From Aquisalinus sp. (GTDB lineage: Bacteria; Pseudomonadota; Alphaproteobacteria; Caulobacterales; Parvularculaceae), in contig JALEGJ010000054.1 in assembly GCA_022763115.1 (NCBI GenBank), positions 1-64,000 of the forward strand: a DNA stretch of 64,000 bases. The letters are read 5' to 3'. The notes under the pieces were generated by a model. The model searched no databases. It had not been told where the DNA came from and saw only the letters and a list, made by a program, of their open reading frames with translations. Position numbers and translations under genes: made by a program. Shown in pieces: positions 7,609-16,436 of the stretch (the first letter of the stretch is position 1; the number at the start of each line of letters is the position of its first letter).

Positions 7609-9514
7609 GCACAAAAATATAATGAAACAGATCTGGTTGTGCGTTGTCACACTCCTCATCGTTGGAGCTTTCAGCACAGACAGCTGGAGTGCAGATATTC
7701 CATTCGCCAGTACTTATTATGAAGCAAATGTGCGTGAAGAACCCATTGAGGATTTTCTTCAAAGCATGTTCTGGAAACAGGGGCTATCGGTATCTGTCAA
7801 CGAGACAGTTTCAGGCAAAATCAATGGCAAGTTTTCTGGCGAACCAGCCGTCATCTTTGACAACATCTCCAAGGCCTATGGCTTGATCCCGTTTTATGAC
7901 GGAAGCCTTGTGCATATTTACTCTGCAGGCGACCTGCAAAAAGAGATTTATAATCTCGATCCGGACGGTGCACGGCATATCAAGGAGATTTCGCAGGAGC
8001 TGGGTTTGCTCGATCGGCATCATCGGCTGAGCAGTACAAGCGATGGCGCACTCATCGTCAGCGGTACTCCGGCGTTTGTAAATCAGGTCGGGCAACTTGT
8101 TGACGTTTTGGAAGAGAAAAAAGCGAGTATCAGACAAAGTCAGGACCATCTGCGTGTCTTCCCGTTAAACTATGCGTGGGCAGATGATCGCTCTTTCAAT
8201 TCCGGTGAAGGCGAGGTCCTGGTGCCGGGCGTTGCTTCAATTCTGCGTTCGATCATCTCTGATACAATCGGTCAGCAAGTTCTTGAACCATCCCCGAGAG
8301 ATTCACAAGAGGATACGGCGCGTACAAATAGTACAGTCACTTCAGCACTGGATCGTGCAGCAGCTGAGCGAAGCGAGAGGCCACAACCACAAGCAATTCA
8401 GGGCTATCTGCCAAATCAGCCAAGAATTGAAGCTGATGTCAGACTCAACGCGGTGATTGTGCGCGACTCCATAGATCGCATGCCGATGTATGAACAGTTC
8501 ATCAAGACCCTGGATGTTGCACCACAATTGGTAGAGATCCAGGCAACAATCCTTGATGTCGACATGCAAAAGATCACCGAAAAAGGCGTACAATGGCGCT
8601 TCTTTGACGATCAGGGCCGCTTTGACGTTACCTCTGTGGCCTCCCCTGGCGGATTACCGCTCGATGCCCAAAATATCAGCAACCCTTTTGCGAATGGCTT
8701 GCTTGCTTCAGGAATTGTTGGCGACAATGATTTGTTGGCTGTGCGGGTTGCCGCCCTGCAACAGGAGGGTCTGGCGAAAATCGTATCGCGTCCCCAGATT
8801 CTGACCCTGTCCAATGTTGAAGCTGTGTTCAACAACCTTGAAACGTTGTTCCTGCCAGTGTTCGGTGAACGTGAAGTCGATCTTTTCGATGTCTCGGCCG
8901 GTACGGAGCTGCGTGTCACACCACATGTGATACAGCACTCTTCCACACCTTCTATCAGGTTGGTGGTAAATGTCCGCGATGGGCAGGTCATTGATCGCGG
9001 CGCAGCTTCAGGAGTTGCAGGTGGCGGAGCCGGTGCTTCTATCGTTGAGTCAGGCGTTAATACAACCGCCCTCATCAATGTGGGGGAGAGTCTTCTTATC
9101 GGTGGCATGACAATTAATGAAACCGAGCAGATCGAAAACAAGGTACCAGGGCTAGGCAATATTCCCCTATTGGGGCGCGCCTTCAGAAGCACGACAGATG
9201 CAAACAGACGCTTTGAACGCCTCATACTTATCACACCGCGATTGATTACGGATCAGGCCAGTCAACGCCAACCTGTAACGGTGCGCGAGGAGATTAACCG
9301 AAACCCCTCTGTGTACAGTAGTAATCTGCAATATCCACAACTCACACAACAGGTCGATTTGGAAACAACCACTGGTCAAAACGCACCGCAGGCACCAGCG
9401 CGGCCAGTGAACGCGTCTATTGAAGTAGAAAAAAGAGAGTCTCCTTTCTCTTCAAACACAGAACACTTTGATCAGTCCTACTGCCGAACATTCCGGCGTT
9501 GTGGAGGGAAATAA
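7601..9514 (+). CDS. sctC: T3SS outer-membrane secretin SctC
   Basis: A 637-residue protein with a Sec signal peptide (hydrophobic run ~11-24, cleavage near residue 31). N0/N1-type ring-building domains follow (residues ~40-200), then an N3-like segment and the C-terminal secretin domain (~360-570). Diagnostic stretches are IVSRPQILTLSNVEAVF and VPGLGNIPLLGRAFRS. It forms the outer-membrane channel of the injectisome. The final ~70 residues are Pro/Gln-rich and may bind a pilotin; no pilotin gene is seen. The start at 7601 places a signal peptide at the N-terminus; AGGAG lies upstream inside sctV. This gene is the strongest proof that the cluster is an injectisome. Confidence 0.94.
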   Translation: MPKHKNIMKQIWLCVVTLLIVGAFSTDSWSADIPFASTYYEANVREEPIEDFLQSMFWKQGLSVSVNETVSGKINGKFSGEPAVIFDNISKAYGLIPFYDGSLVHIYSAGDLQKEIYNLDPDGARHIKEISQELGLLDRHHRLSSTSDGALIVSGTPAFVNQVGQLVDVLEEKKASIRQSQDHLRVFPLNYAWADDRSFNSGEGEVLVPGVASILRSIISDTIGQQVLEPSPRDSQEDTARTNSTVTSALDRAAAERSERPQPQAIQGYLPNQPRIEADVRLNAVIVRDSIDRMPMYEQFIKTLDVAPQLVEIQATILDVDMQKITEKGVQWRFFDDQGRFDVTSVASPGGLPLDAQNISNPFANGLLASGIVGDNDLLAVRVAALQQEGLAKIVSRPQILTLSNVEAVFNNLETLFLPVFGEREVDLFDVSAGTELRVTPHVIQHSSTPSIRLVVNVRDGQVIDRGAASGVAGGGAGASIVESGVNTTALINVGESLLIGGMTINETEQIENKVPGLGNIPLLGRAFRSTTDANRRFERLILITPRLITDQASQRQPVTVREEINRNPSVYSSNLQYPQLTQQVDLETTTGQNAPQAPARPVNASIEVEKRESPFSSNTEHFDQSYCRTFRRCGGK

Positions 9515-9515
9515 G

Positions 9516-10589
9516 ATGCTCAGTCCACAGCAACATATTACCGATACGGTAAATATCCATGACATGGCAGAATACAGCACTTTTATCGTAACTGGCGGTT
9601 CTGCCAGGAATGCAAAGTCGCGCCTTGTTAAGGACAAACAGTATATTGTTGGCTATGACATTGAATGTGACATTATCGTACGTGACCCCAATATATCAGA
9701 TACTGCGATAGAACTAACCCCGGTTTCTGAACACGTCATCATTGAATGCCTGATCGGGACGGTAGAGTATAATGGGAAACAATACGGCAAGGGAGAAATT
9801 CTTTTCGCCGATTATGGCAGCACATTTAACCTGTCTGGTGTGCCATGCGTCATTGAAAATCCGCTAAAGGACAGTACTCATAAATCAGACTCATCTGATT
9901 TTCAGAGAATACTGGATGAGCACAGCAAAAATAGAAACTCCACCACACCACAACCGATGTCATCCATGCCGATCCGAGGTGCCTTGATCGCCCTCGCCCT
10001 CGCCCTGGCCATAATCACAATAGGTATCTTTCAATTCAGCTCTTATACAAGAACGACCGAGAATTCCCCCATTACTCTCCAGGCAGCGATGCAAGACAGT
10101 GCCAACACTGTTCAGGCAGGTTTCCTGCCACAAACGGCAGGTATAAATGGTGCGGCTGCGTTCAATAAAATCTCCCCGGAAGAGCAGATCATCGGCGATA
10201 TCGAAGCGATATTACAACATCTGGATTATGCGGGACAGGCAGAGTTTACCGGAAGCGGACAGGTTCGTATACGCGCGAATATTTCATCCATGAGCGAGCT
10301 GGAAAAAGTCGAGAGAATAATCCGTCAGGACCTGCCGGATATTGTTAGCATCAGCATAGAAAGCAACTCCCTCGCCTCACCTCGAGATGGAGTTGCCGAT
10401 AGTAAACTCAGAGAGTTCAGCGCTCTAGTTGCGCGAATATCAGATTCCGGTTTGCCATATATCGTTACGACAGATGGCAGCTGGTATTTTGTGGGTTCGG
10501 TTCTGCCCACAGGTCATGAGCTTGTTGATATCACTGGTGATATCGTCAAGGTCCGACTTAACAATCAGGACTCAGAAGTTCAGTTCTAA
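9516..10589 (+). CDS. sctD: T3SS inner-membrane ring protein SctD
   Basis: A 357-residue protein with the SctD layout: an N-terminal cytoplasmic FHA-like domain (residues ~20-115), one membrane segment (~152-175, LALALAIITIGIF) and periplasmic BON-like ring-building modules (for example ~225-290). It joins SctJ to form the inner-membrane rings and links to SctK/SctQ on the cytoplasmic side. GGAGG lies eight bases before the start, 1 bp after the sctC stop. Sequence identity to well-known SctD proteins is low by eye, as is usual; domain order and position support the call. Confidence 0.85.
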   Translation: MLSPQQHITDTVNIHDMAEYSTFIVTGGSARNAKSRLVKDKQYIVGYDIECDIIVRDPNISDTAIELTPVSEHVIIECLIGTVEYNGKQYGKGEILFADYGSTFNLSGVPCVIENPLKDSTHKSDSSDFQRILDEHSKNRNSTTPQPMSSMPIRGALIALALALAIITIGIFQFSSYTRTTENSPITLQAAMQDSANTVQAGFLPQTAGINGAAAFNKISPEEQIIGDIEAILQHLDYAGQAEFTGSGQVRIRANISSMSELEKVERIIRQDLPDIVSISIESNSLASPRDGVADSKLREFSALVARISDSGLPYIVTTDGSWYFVGSVLPTGHELVDITGDIVKVRLNNQDSEVQF

Positions 10590-10604
10590 AGTGGAGTATG
10601 AAAA

Positions 10605-10913
10605 ATGGAAAATACAAAGTTTTCAGCATTGCAGCAATTGGCTGCCAGCCCTTCAAAGGGTCGAGCCATCAATGAAGCAGAGAAAAAAAGCTGGTTTCAG
10701 GCACTCGCGCATGCGTGGGGCGTAAATCTGGATCGTCAGGCTGGCCGTGTTGTTGAGCTATCAGAACAAATCAGTGTCGACGGGCAGGATCAACCTTCCC
10801 AGATCGCTCAACTGACAGCAGAATCTCAAAAGTTCAGCTTCATGTCACAGTCACAACAGACATCAACAAACTCTGTTGCACAAGGCCTGCAAACCATTGC
10901 TCGCCGTCAGTAA
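10605..10913 (+). CDS. Small T3SS protein, needle (SctF) or rod-like
   Basis: A 102-residue protein between sctD and sctI, the position of the needle gene in ysc-type loci. The C-terminal ~36 residues (SQKFSFMSQSQQTSTNSVAQ, then GLQTIARRQ) form an amphipathic helix of the needle/inner-rod type. They match the C-terminus of the next gene product at about a third of positions, including L, S, F, F, Q, N, A, GLQ, R and Q. The N-terminal part is longer than in typical 80-residue needle proteins and contains a Trp-rich stretch. It is either the needle subunit SctF or a second SctI-like protein. No other needle candidate is seen. Confidence 0.6.
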   Translation: MENTKFSALQQLAASPSKGRAINEAEKKSWFQALAHAWGVNLDRQAGRVVELSEQISVDGQDQPSQIAQLTAESQKFSFMSQSQQTSTNSVAQGLQTIARRQ

Positions 10914-10930
10914 TTAGCGAGGCTAGTTAA

Positions 10931-11359
10931 ATGTTCACTGATAATGGAGCAGCAGGTTCTGTTGCCAGCATTCAGTCAATTCAAAACAGTCCGGCCAGCA
11001 CGCCTGCCAGTCAGCAGATTGATCAGGCGTCTGGCGGACAAAAGAGCGAGTTTCTGGAGATCTTTGGGGAAACCAGAAAGATCATGTCCATGACCTATAC
11101 CGAGTTCATGGATATGGCCCCCAAACTGTCACCAACAACGCAGAGACTCTTCTCCAATTTTGTCAACCTGGATGCGCAAGCAGCAGCACTTTCTGAAGAG
11201 GCTACTAAAGTCTCGACCATGGAACGCCCTGTCGCGCCATCAGAGTTGGTCACCTTAAGTTTGAAATCTCACGAGTTCATGTTCCACGCCCAATTAACTT
11301 CGGGCATGGCCAACAGAACGGCAGACGGCTTGCAACAGCTTTTCAGACAGCAGAATTAA
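10931..11359 (+). CDS. sctI: T3SS inner rod protein SctI
   Basis: A 142-residue protein immediately before sctJ, the usual place of sctI. The C-terminal helix (ELVTLSLKSHEFMFHAQLTS, then GMANRTADGLQQLFRQQ) has the pattern of YscI/HrpB-type rod proteins, in which this region polymerises below the needle. The N-terminal ~45 residues are Ser/Gln/Ala-rich and disordered, as expected of an early substrate. The gene follows the needle-like gene by 17 bp and precedes sctJ by 18 bp. Confidence 0.72.
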   Translation: MFTDNGAAGSVASIQSIQNSPASTPASQQIDQASGGQKSEFLEIFGETRKIMSMTYTEFMDMAPKLSPTTQRLFSNFVNLDAQAAALSEEATKVSTMERPVAPSELVTLSLKSHEFMFHAQLTSGMANRTADGLQQLFRQQN

Positions 11360-11377
11360 CCGATACGAGAAATCGCC

Positions 11378-12103
11378 ATGTTACGCTTCTTTTCTGTAAT
11401 GATTATCATACTGGCATTGACCGGTTGTCAGAAAAAACTTCTGTACAGCGGCATTGACCAGGCACAAGCCAATGAGATGATTGTTGTTCTCAATAATCTC
11501 AATATCAGTGCAGAGAAGAAGCCCGTTGGCAATGACACATGGGAAGTCCTTGTTCCGGTTGAGGTTTTCCCCCTTGCTATCGAAGCGCTAAAACGCGAGG
11601 GCTTGCCCAGAAACAGTTATTCAGGCCTTGGCGAAGTCTTCGAGAAAAAAGGCATGATCTCTTCTCCTGTGGAAGAGCGAGCCAGATATGCTTACGCCAT
11701 GTCACAGGAATTGTCTGAAACCTTATCCTCAATACAGGGTGTCATTTCGGCACGCGTACACATCTCGTTACCAAAAGAAGACATTCTTGCAGCTCGCGCA
11801 ACCCCTTCTTCAGCGTCTGTACTGATCACCCATAAGCCTGGTTATGATTTCAGCACACGGTTGGTGTCGATAAAGTCACTTGTTGTAAACAGTGTCGAAG
11901 GCTTGAAGTACGATAATGTGAGCGTGGCTTTTTTTGAAGGCCCCTCATTCGCACCTATATCAGAGCAAACATTGAGCAACAAACAACAATTCAACTTTGT
12001 TTATCTGCTCGGCATCATGGTAGTCATTGTTCTCTGCACTTTCTTTCTGCTGACGCTATACCAAAAACTTCGTCAGCACCCACAGCGTAATAGCAAGGTG
12101 TGA
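11378..12103 (+). CDS. sctJ: T3SS inner-membrane ring lipoprotein SctJ
   Basis: A 241-residue YscJ/PrgK/HrcJ family lipoprotein. The signal ends in LTGC, making Cys17 the lipidated residue. Two ring-building domains follow (residues ~20-85 and ~105-180), with the family hallmarks EMIVVLNNLNI and VISARVHISLP. A C-terminal membrane segment (~206-227) is followed by a basic tail. It forms the periplasmic ring with SctD. The short YscJ form, rather than FliF, confirms a non-flagellar system. Confidence 0.95.
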   Translation: MLRFFSVMIIILALTGCQKKLLYSGIDQAQANEMIVVLNNLNISAEKKPVGNDTWEVLVPVEVFPLAIEALKREGLPRNSYSGLGEVFEKKGMISSPVEERARYAYAMSQELSETLSSIQGVISARVHISLPKEDILAARATPSSASVLITHKPGYDFSTRLVSIKSLVVNSVEGLKYDNVSVAFFEGPSFAPISEQTLSNKQQFNFVYLLGIMVVIVLCTFFLLTLYQKLRQHPQRNSKV

Positions 12104-12105
12104 AA

Positions 12106-12660
12106 ATGTTAAACCAGATGACCCAAAATCAGTCAGACTTCATGTCTTACCTGAACGTATGTGACTTTCATGAATTGCAGGGCCAATTGAAATCCATCAG
12201 CCGGGAAAAGGTGAAAAGGTCATTCGACTTTATCGCCAAGAACAGGGACTGGATTGCAACAGCCGAAATAGGTCAGGAAAAATTCGTTATCTGGGTAGGT
12301 GTGACAGCGCTATTGCCCTCCATCAAAGTGACGACGGACGGTCCTGTCTGGCAAAACATGAGTCAGTATCTGAACATTGACTTACTTGATAGCATGCTCT
12401 CAGAAGAAAGCGTTGGACATATCCCCTTTCCTGAAACGTCATTAACGCATCAAAATACGTCTCTCGATGCTGTAGTTCATCTTGGGTCAGATATCTTAAG
12501 CGCCGCTTTGCTCGCCTGGGTACGTGATGTGCCCGTCTTTCCATGCGGAAAGGAATATTTCACTTCCCAGCTTGAAGAAATGTCTCTGGATCAGATTTTA
12601 GAGATCGTCGAGACGGCTTTCCGCTTTTTCCCACAGACAGGTGACGCGTGTATATTGTAA
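12106..12660 (+). CDS. sctK: T3SS sorting-platform protein SctK
   Basis: A 184-residue protein placed between sctJ and sctL, as in ysc-type operons. SctK links the SctD cytoplasmic domain to the SctQ pods of the sorting platform. Sequence similarity by eye is weak; the call relies on size, position, the lack of membrane segments and a generic YscK-like pattern (hydrophobic helices near FDFIAKNRDWI and the C-terminal LDQILEIVETAFRFFP). ATG 12106 has AAGG seven bases upstream; a GTG at 12100 overlapping the sctJ stop is less likely. It overlaps sctL by 13 bp. Confidence 0.7.
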   Translation: MLNQMTQNQSDFMSYLNVCDFHELQGQLKSISREKVKRSFDFIAKNRDWIATAEIGQEKFVIWVGVTALLPSIKVTTDGPVWQNMSQYLNIDLLDSMLSEESVGHIPFPETSLTHQNTSLDAVVHLGSDILSAALLAWVRDVPVFPCGKEYFTSQLEEMSLDQILEIVETAFRFFPQTGDACIL

Positions 12661-13256
12661 GTAAAGATGAAGAGAAAACTGTCTTCAATGCGTCACCATT
12701 GATGCGTGCAAATGAGTTTGAAAAGTTTCGCATGACTGAAACTCTGTATAATAATCTTGTTCAAACCAGAAACGAGTTACAGGCTCAGGCAGACAGTCTC
12801 TATCAGGAATCGAGACAACAGGGATATGGGGATGGGTACGCAGAGGGTAAGCAAGCAGCGACCAAACACACAGTGCTGGCGCTTGAGGCTTCACTCAATC
12901 ACTTAAAGGAATTTTACGCCAAACGCGAAAAGCATACGCAGGATATCGTTGAGGCCGTACTGAAAAAAGTTTTTGGCTCTGAAGAATTGACCAACTTTAT
13001 CCCGGCGATGGTACGTACAGCCCTTGAGGAAATTGACCCAACCTCGCCGCTAATTATTGAATGCCATCCCGATATAGCTGATGCCGTAGGAGCCCTCCTG
13101 GTTGAATTACCTTACTCTGCGGAAGTAATGCCAAACGTAGAGCGCGCCATTGACAGTTGCATTTTTCATTTTGAAACCGGCTCAGTTGATGCCAGTCTGG
13201 AAACTCAGATCAAGGTTGCAGCGCAAGTCCTCCGTGATGCTATCAACAATGCCTAA
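12648..13256 (+). CDS. sctL: T3SS ATPase stator/regulator SctL
   Basis: A 202-residue YscL/FliH-type protein. Residues ~30-95 are a charged helical coiled-coil with the glycine-spaced stretch QGYGDGYAEGKQAA typical of FliH/SctL. The C-terminal half resembles the peripheral-stalk fold of V/F-ATPases (VLKKVFGS, then MVRTALEEIDP). It dimerises, binds the SctN ATPase and tethers it to SctQ. Translation probably starts at GTG 12648 within the end of sctK; the gene ends 12 bp before sctN. Confidence 0.88.
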   Translation: MYIVSKDEEKTVFNASPLMRANEFEKFRMTETLYNNLVQTRNELQAQADSLYQESRQQGYGDGYAEGKQAATKHTVLALEASLNHLKEFYAKREKHTQDIVEAVLKKVFGSEELTNFIPAMVRTALEEIDPTSPLIIECHPDIADAVGALLVELPYSAEVMPNVERAIDSCIFHFETGSVDASLETQIKVAAQVLRDAINNA

Positions 13257-13268
13257 AAGGAGTTCTTG

Positions 13269-14687
13269 ATGTCAGATCTTGAACATACTCTTGCGCGACT
13301 GCAACAACGCTCAACACTGAAACGTGTCGGGCATGTCACCAAAGCGCTCGGCACATCCGTATATGTAGACGGCCTCGATGCTGAAATCGGTGATATTTGC
13401 CGTGTCAAAAACAACCACTCCGGCCATGAAGTCAATGCCGAAGTCATCGGCATCCAGAAAAACAGCGCAATACTGAGCTTATTGGGTCCAATCAGGGGAA
13501 TTTCGGTTGGGGCACATGTGGAAACTATTCCGGGGGGCAGTAGTGTTCGCGTCAGCGAGGGCTTGCTGGGACGCGTTATAGATTGCAATGGTGACGCGCT
13601 GGATGGCGGCCCCCCGCTGCACACGGGAAAACTGTTTCCTGTATATGCGGAAGCCCCTGCCCCCCTGTCTCGCATACCGATCAATCACCGACTTGATACG
13701 GGCATAACCGCTATTGACCAGTTTAACCCTGTGGGTCTTGGTCAACGTATTGGACTTTTTGCCAAAGCTGGGCTTGGAAAATCAACCTTGACCAGCATGA
13801 TCGCACGTAATGCTTCTGCGGACATAAATGTCATTGCCCTGATTGGGGAGCGTGGACGTGAAGTAAATGATCTCATTCAGGAAAGTCTTGGTCCTGAAGT
13901 CCTGGAGAAATCTGTCATTGTTGTTTCAACGTCTGACAGATCTGCCGCAGAGCGGGTAAAAGCCGCTAATACCGCAACAGCAATAGCGGAAGGGTTTCAG
14001 CAGCAGGGCCGTAATGTGCTGCTGATCATGGACTCCATAACCAGATACGCCCGCGCATTGCGTGAGATGGGACTGGCTGCAGGGGAACCACCGTCACGTC
14101 GTGGCTTTCCGCCTTCAGTTTTCAGTCATTTGCCAAGATTGTTTGAAAGAATCGGCAATGGGCCTGTCGGCAGTATCACGGCAATTTACTCTGTGCTGAT
14201 AGAAGATGACGAGGCAGAAGATCCTATTGCAGAAGAGGTTAAATCGCTTCTTGATGGACACATCTTTCTCTCACCGGAATTAAGCGCAAAGGGCCATTTT
14301 CCGGCAATTGACATCACTGTAAGTGTTTCCCGACTGGCAACACGACTGCAAAATCCACCCCAACAGGAAATTGCACGAGAAGTCAAAAACCTTATCTCGA
14401 AGTACAAGGAAATAGAGCTTTTGATTCAGTTGGGAGAGTACTCAGCCGGCAATGATCAGGTTGCCGACCGTGCCATTGCCCTACGGGAGCCAATCAACGA
14501 GTACCTGCAACAAAAAGTTGAAGATAACATCGCTTTTGAAGACGGATACCAAAGGTTCAAGAGTCTTCTCAGCGGCCAGATATCGCTGCCCCCGGAGCCG
14601 GAAGCGCCGGTATCTTCACCAACACCACAGCAAAGCACAGAAGCCGCTCTCGATGAATTCAAGACATTAATTAGTGGCATGGAATAA
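13269..14687 (+). CDS. sctN: T3SS ATPase SctN
   Basis: A 472-residue hexameric ATPase of the FliI/YscN family, which unfolds substrates and strips chaperones at the export gate. The Walker A motif AKAGLGKS is at residues 165-172; the GERGREVND box and the Walker B region VLLIMDSITRYARALREMG follow, then the PPSRRGFPPSVFSHLPRL stretch typical of the family. The start at 13269 has AAGGAG six bases upstream. A Lys replaces the usual Gly/Ser in the P-loop (AKAGLGKS rather than AGSGVGKS), but all catalytic positions are present. Confidence 0.96.
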   Translation: MSDLEHTLARLQQRSTLKRVGHVTKALGTSVYVDGLDAEIGDICRVKNNHSGHEVNAEVIGIQKNSAILSLLGPIRGISVGAHVETIPGGSSVRVSEGLLGRVIDCNGDALDGGPPLHTGKLFPVYAEAPAPLSRIPINHRLDTGITAIDQFNPVGLGQRIGLFAKAGLGKSTLTSMIARNASADINVIALIGERGREVNDLIQESLGPEVLEKSVIVVSTSDRSAAERVKAANTATAIAEGFQQQGRNVLLIMDSITRYARALREMGLAAGEPPSRRGFPPSVFSHLPRLFERIGNGPVGSITAIYSVLIEDDEAEDPIAEEVKSLLDGHIFLSPELSAKGHFPAIDITVSVSRLATRLQNPPQQEIAREVKNLISKYKEIELLIQLGEYSAGNDQVADRAIALREPINEYLQQKVEDNIAFEDGYQRFKSLLSGQISLPPEPEAPVSSPTPQQSTEAALDEFKTLISGME

Positions 14688-15187
14688 TGGGCACCAAGGA
14701 TACCAAAAAAAACCTGTCTCGATTAAAGCATATTCTTGAACGAAGATCAGACACCGCTAACAGACAGTTACAAAGAGTAATCCAACAATATCAGGATAAA
14801 GAGGCAGATATTGCCCATAAAAGAAGTAAACTCTCGCAACTTGAGCAAACGCAAACCCGCTCTTACCAGTCCCACTACAATCAACCTGCCCAAGAGGTTA
14901 TCCGGGAACAAGAGAATTGGCAAAGGTATATCAGTTTACTGAAAGAAGAACACGAACAGCATCTTGGTGAACTGTCAGATCTGGAAAGTGAGTTATCAGA
15001 ACTGGCTCGAAAGAAAAAGAAACTGGCGTGGTTCTTGAAAAAAAAATCCATGGCTGCAGATCACACTGGAGAAGCGATAAAAACCGCCACAACCAAACGG
15101 AAACGCGCAGACGCAAACCGCAGGTCAGAAGATCACCTAGAACGCCAATCAGGACAGTACAGATCGGTGGATCAGAAAAATGCTTAA
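14687..15187 (+). CDS. sctO: T3SS central stalk protein SctO
   Basis: A 166-residue, highly charged, almost wholly helical protein. It is located directly after sctN with a TAATG stop-start overlap. Residues ~10-120 are predicted coiled-coil (for example HEQHLGELSDLESELSELA). YscO/FliJ/CdsO proteins of this size and position form the stalk that contacts the ATPase centre and the SctV ring. The family diverges too far for a sequence-only call; synteny and coiled-coil content decide it. Confidence 0.8.
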   Translation: MGTKDTKKNLSRLKHILERRSDTANRQLQRVIQQYQDKEADIAHKRSKLSQLEQTQTRSYQSHYNQPAQEVIREQENWQRYISLLKEEHEQHLGELSDLESELSELARKKKKLAWFLKKKSMAADHTGEAIKTATTKRKRADANRRSEDHLERQSGQYRSVDQKNA

Positions 15188-16358
15188 GTCATCTACATCA
15201 ACGACGATTAAGTCTCATGAGCTGCCTGTAAAACTGTCGGTTGCTCACAATGATCCATTAAGTCAAAAACCCGAAGCTTGGATTAGAATTCTGGATGATG
15301 TTCTTCAGAAAAGTTCTGGTGAAAAACATGCGCCTCTCAACTCAAATGAACGCGCTACAACAAAAAATGATTCAAGCAGCAGATTGCCTGAAAAACAAAC
15401 CATCCGGACCAAACAGTTTCCTCAAGAGCTACCCCAACTAACGACGTATCAGTTCAGGCTGTCTGATACCCCGAAACATGCAAAAGAAAAAGAAATACCA
15501 ACATCTCAAAAAATAACGAAGAACTCGAACACCGATCATGATGTGGCGCTTAACGTACGATCATCTTCTGGAGATATCAAATATTATGTTTCTAAGCTGA
15601 TCAATACCTCTGGTGCAAAAAACATATTTGGAAAGATCTTAGCTGATTTAACTGCGAGCGGTAAGTTGAAAGATGTTTCTGAAAGCCACGCAGGTCTGGG
15701 TGTAACAGCATTTTTTTCTCGCATGTCAACTTCGCTTGGCGAAAGGCACACTCAGCTAACCAGGTTTGTTTCCAAATTACAAAATATGGGTCAGAAGGTT
15801 GATATGAAAAAAGTGCTCGCATCCATTTCGAGCCCTGACATAAAAGGTCATGGTACGTCCGGGTATACGAAGAACCAGCTTGAGAACAGAATTTCTGAAC
15901 GAAACTTGAGTGAAATACGCTCAAAACTTAAACTGGAAGAGACGCCTTTGAGCGGTGCAGACTTTCTTGCAAAAGCTCCCCAAGCGTCGCTTGCCCCCCC
16001 ACTGCTGAAGACTTCTGCTCAGGTCACCAAATTACTTTCCGGTGTGTTATCACTAGAAAAAACCGCCGATATGAAAAAGGCTGTATCCTCTCTCACCAGC
16101 AGTGTGACTACAGATCTCAGCAAATCGATTTCTGTGAATAACCAAAACAGCATTCGGGAAAACACGGTCACGATCATGATGACTGACAAGGCGTTCCCTT
16201 TCCTGTCGGTGACGATACAGAAAAATGCTGCACGTACAGTTCTGAGAATGCGAGTAGCGCAGAGCAGCGCCGACAGTCTCGATGAGCTAAAGCGTACAAT
16301 GTCAGAAGAATTAACCAAAGCACTTGGTAAACCGATTGACCTCGAAATGGAGTGTTGA
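15180..16358 (+). CDS. sctP: T3SS needle-length regulator SctP
   Basis: A 392-residue protein in the sctP position between sctO and sctQ, overlapping sctO by 8 bp. The first ~150 residues are Ser/Thr/Lys-rich and disordered, the middle is helical, and the last ~60 form a compact alpha/beta segment (FPFLSVTIQKNAARTVLRMR, then a helix and IDLEMEC) that matches the layout of FliK/YscP substrate-switch domains. These secreted rulers measure the needle and trigger SctU switching. Assignment is by synteny and layout. Confidence 0.72.
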   Translation: MLKSSTSTTIKSHELPVKLSVAHNDPLSQKPEAWIRILDDVLQKSSGEKHAPLNSNERATTKNDSSSRLPEKQTIRTKQFPQELPQLTTYQFRLSDTPKHAKEKEIPTSQKITKNSNTDHDVALNVRSSSGDIKYYVSKLINTSGAKNIFGKILADLTASGKLKDVSESHAGLGVTAFFSRMSTSLGERHTQLTRFVSKLQNMGQKVDMKKVLASISSPDIKGHGTSGYTKNQLENRISERNLSEIRSKLKLEETPLSGADFLAKAPQASLAPPLLKTSAQVTKLLSGVLSLEKTADMKKAVSSLTSSVTTDLSKSISVNNQNSIRENTVTIMMTDKAFPFLSVTIQKNAARTVLRMRVAQSSADSLDELKRTMSEELTKALGKPIDLEMEC

Positions 16359-16436
16359 AATCTCCGGTAAGCAACCAGTTGGCGTGAACATTGCAGTGTT
16401 TACCACCTAGAAGACTGTTGTACCGGGACGGAAACC

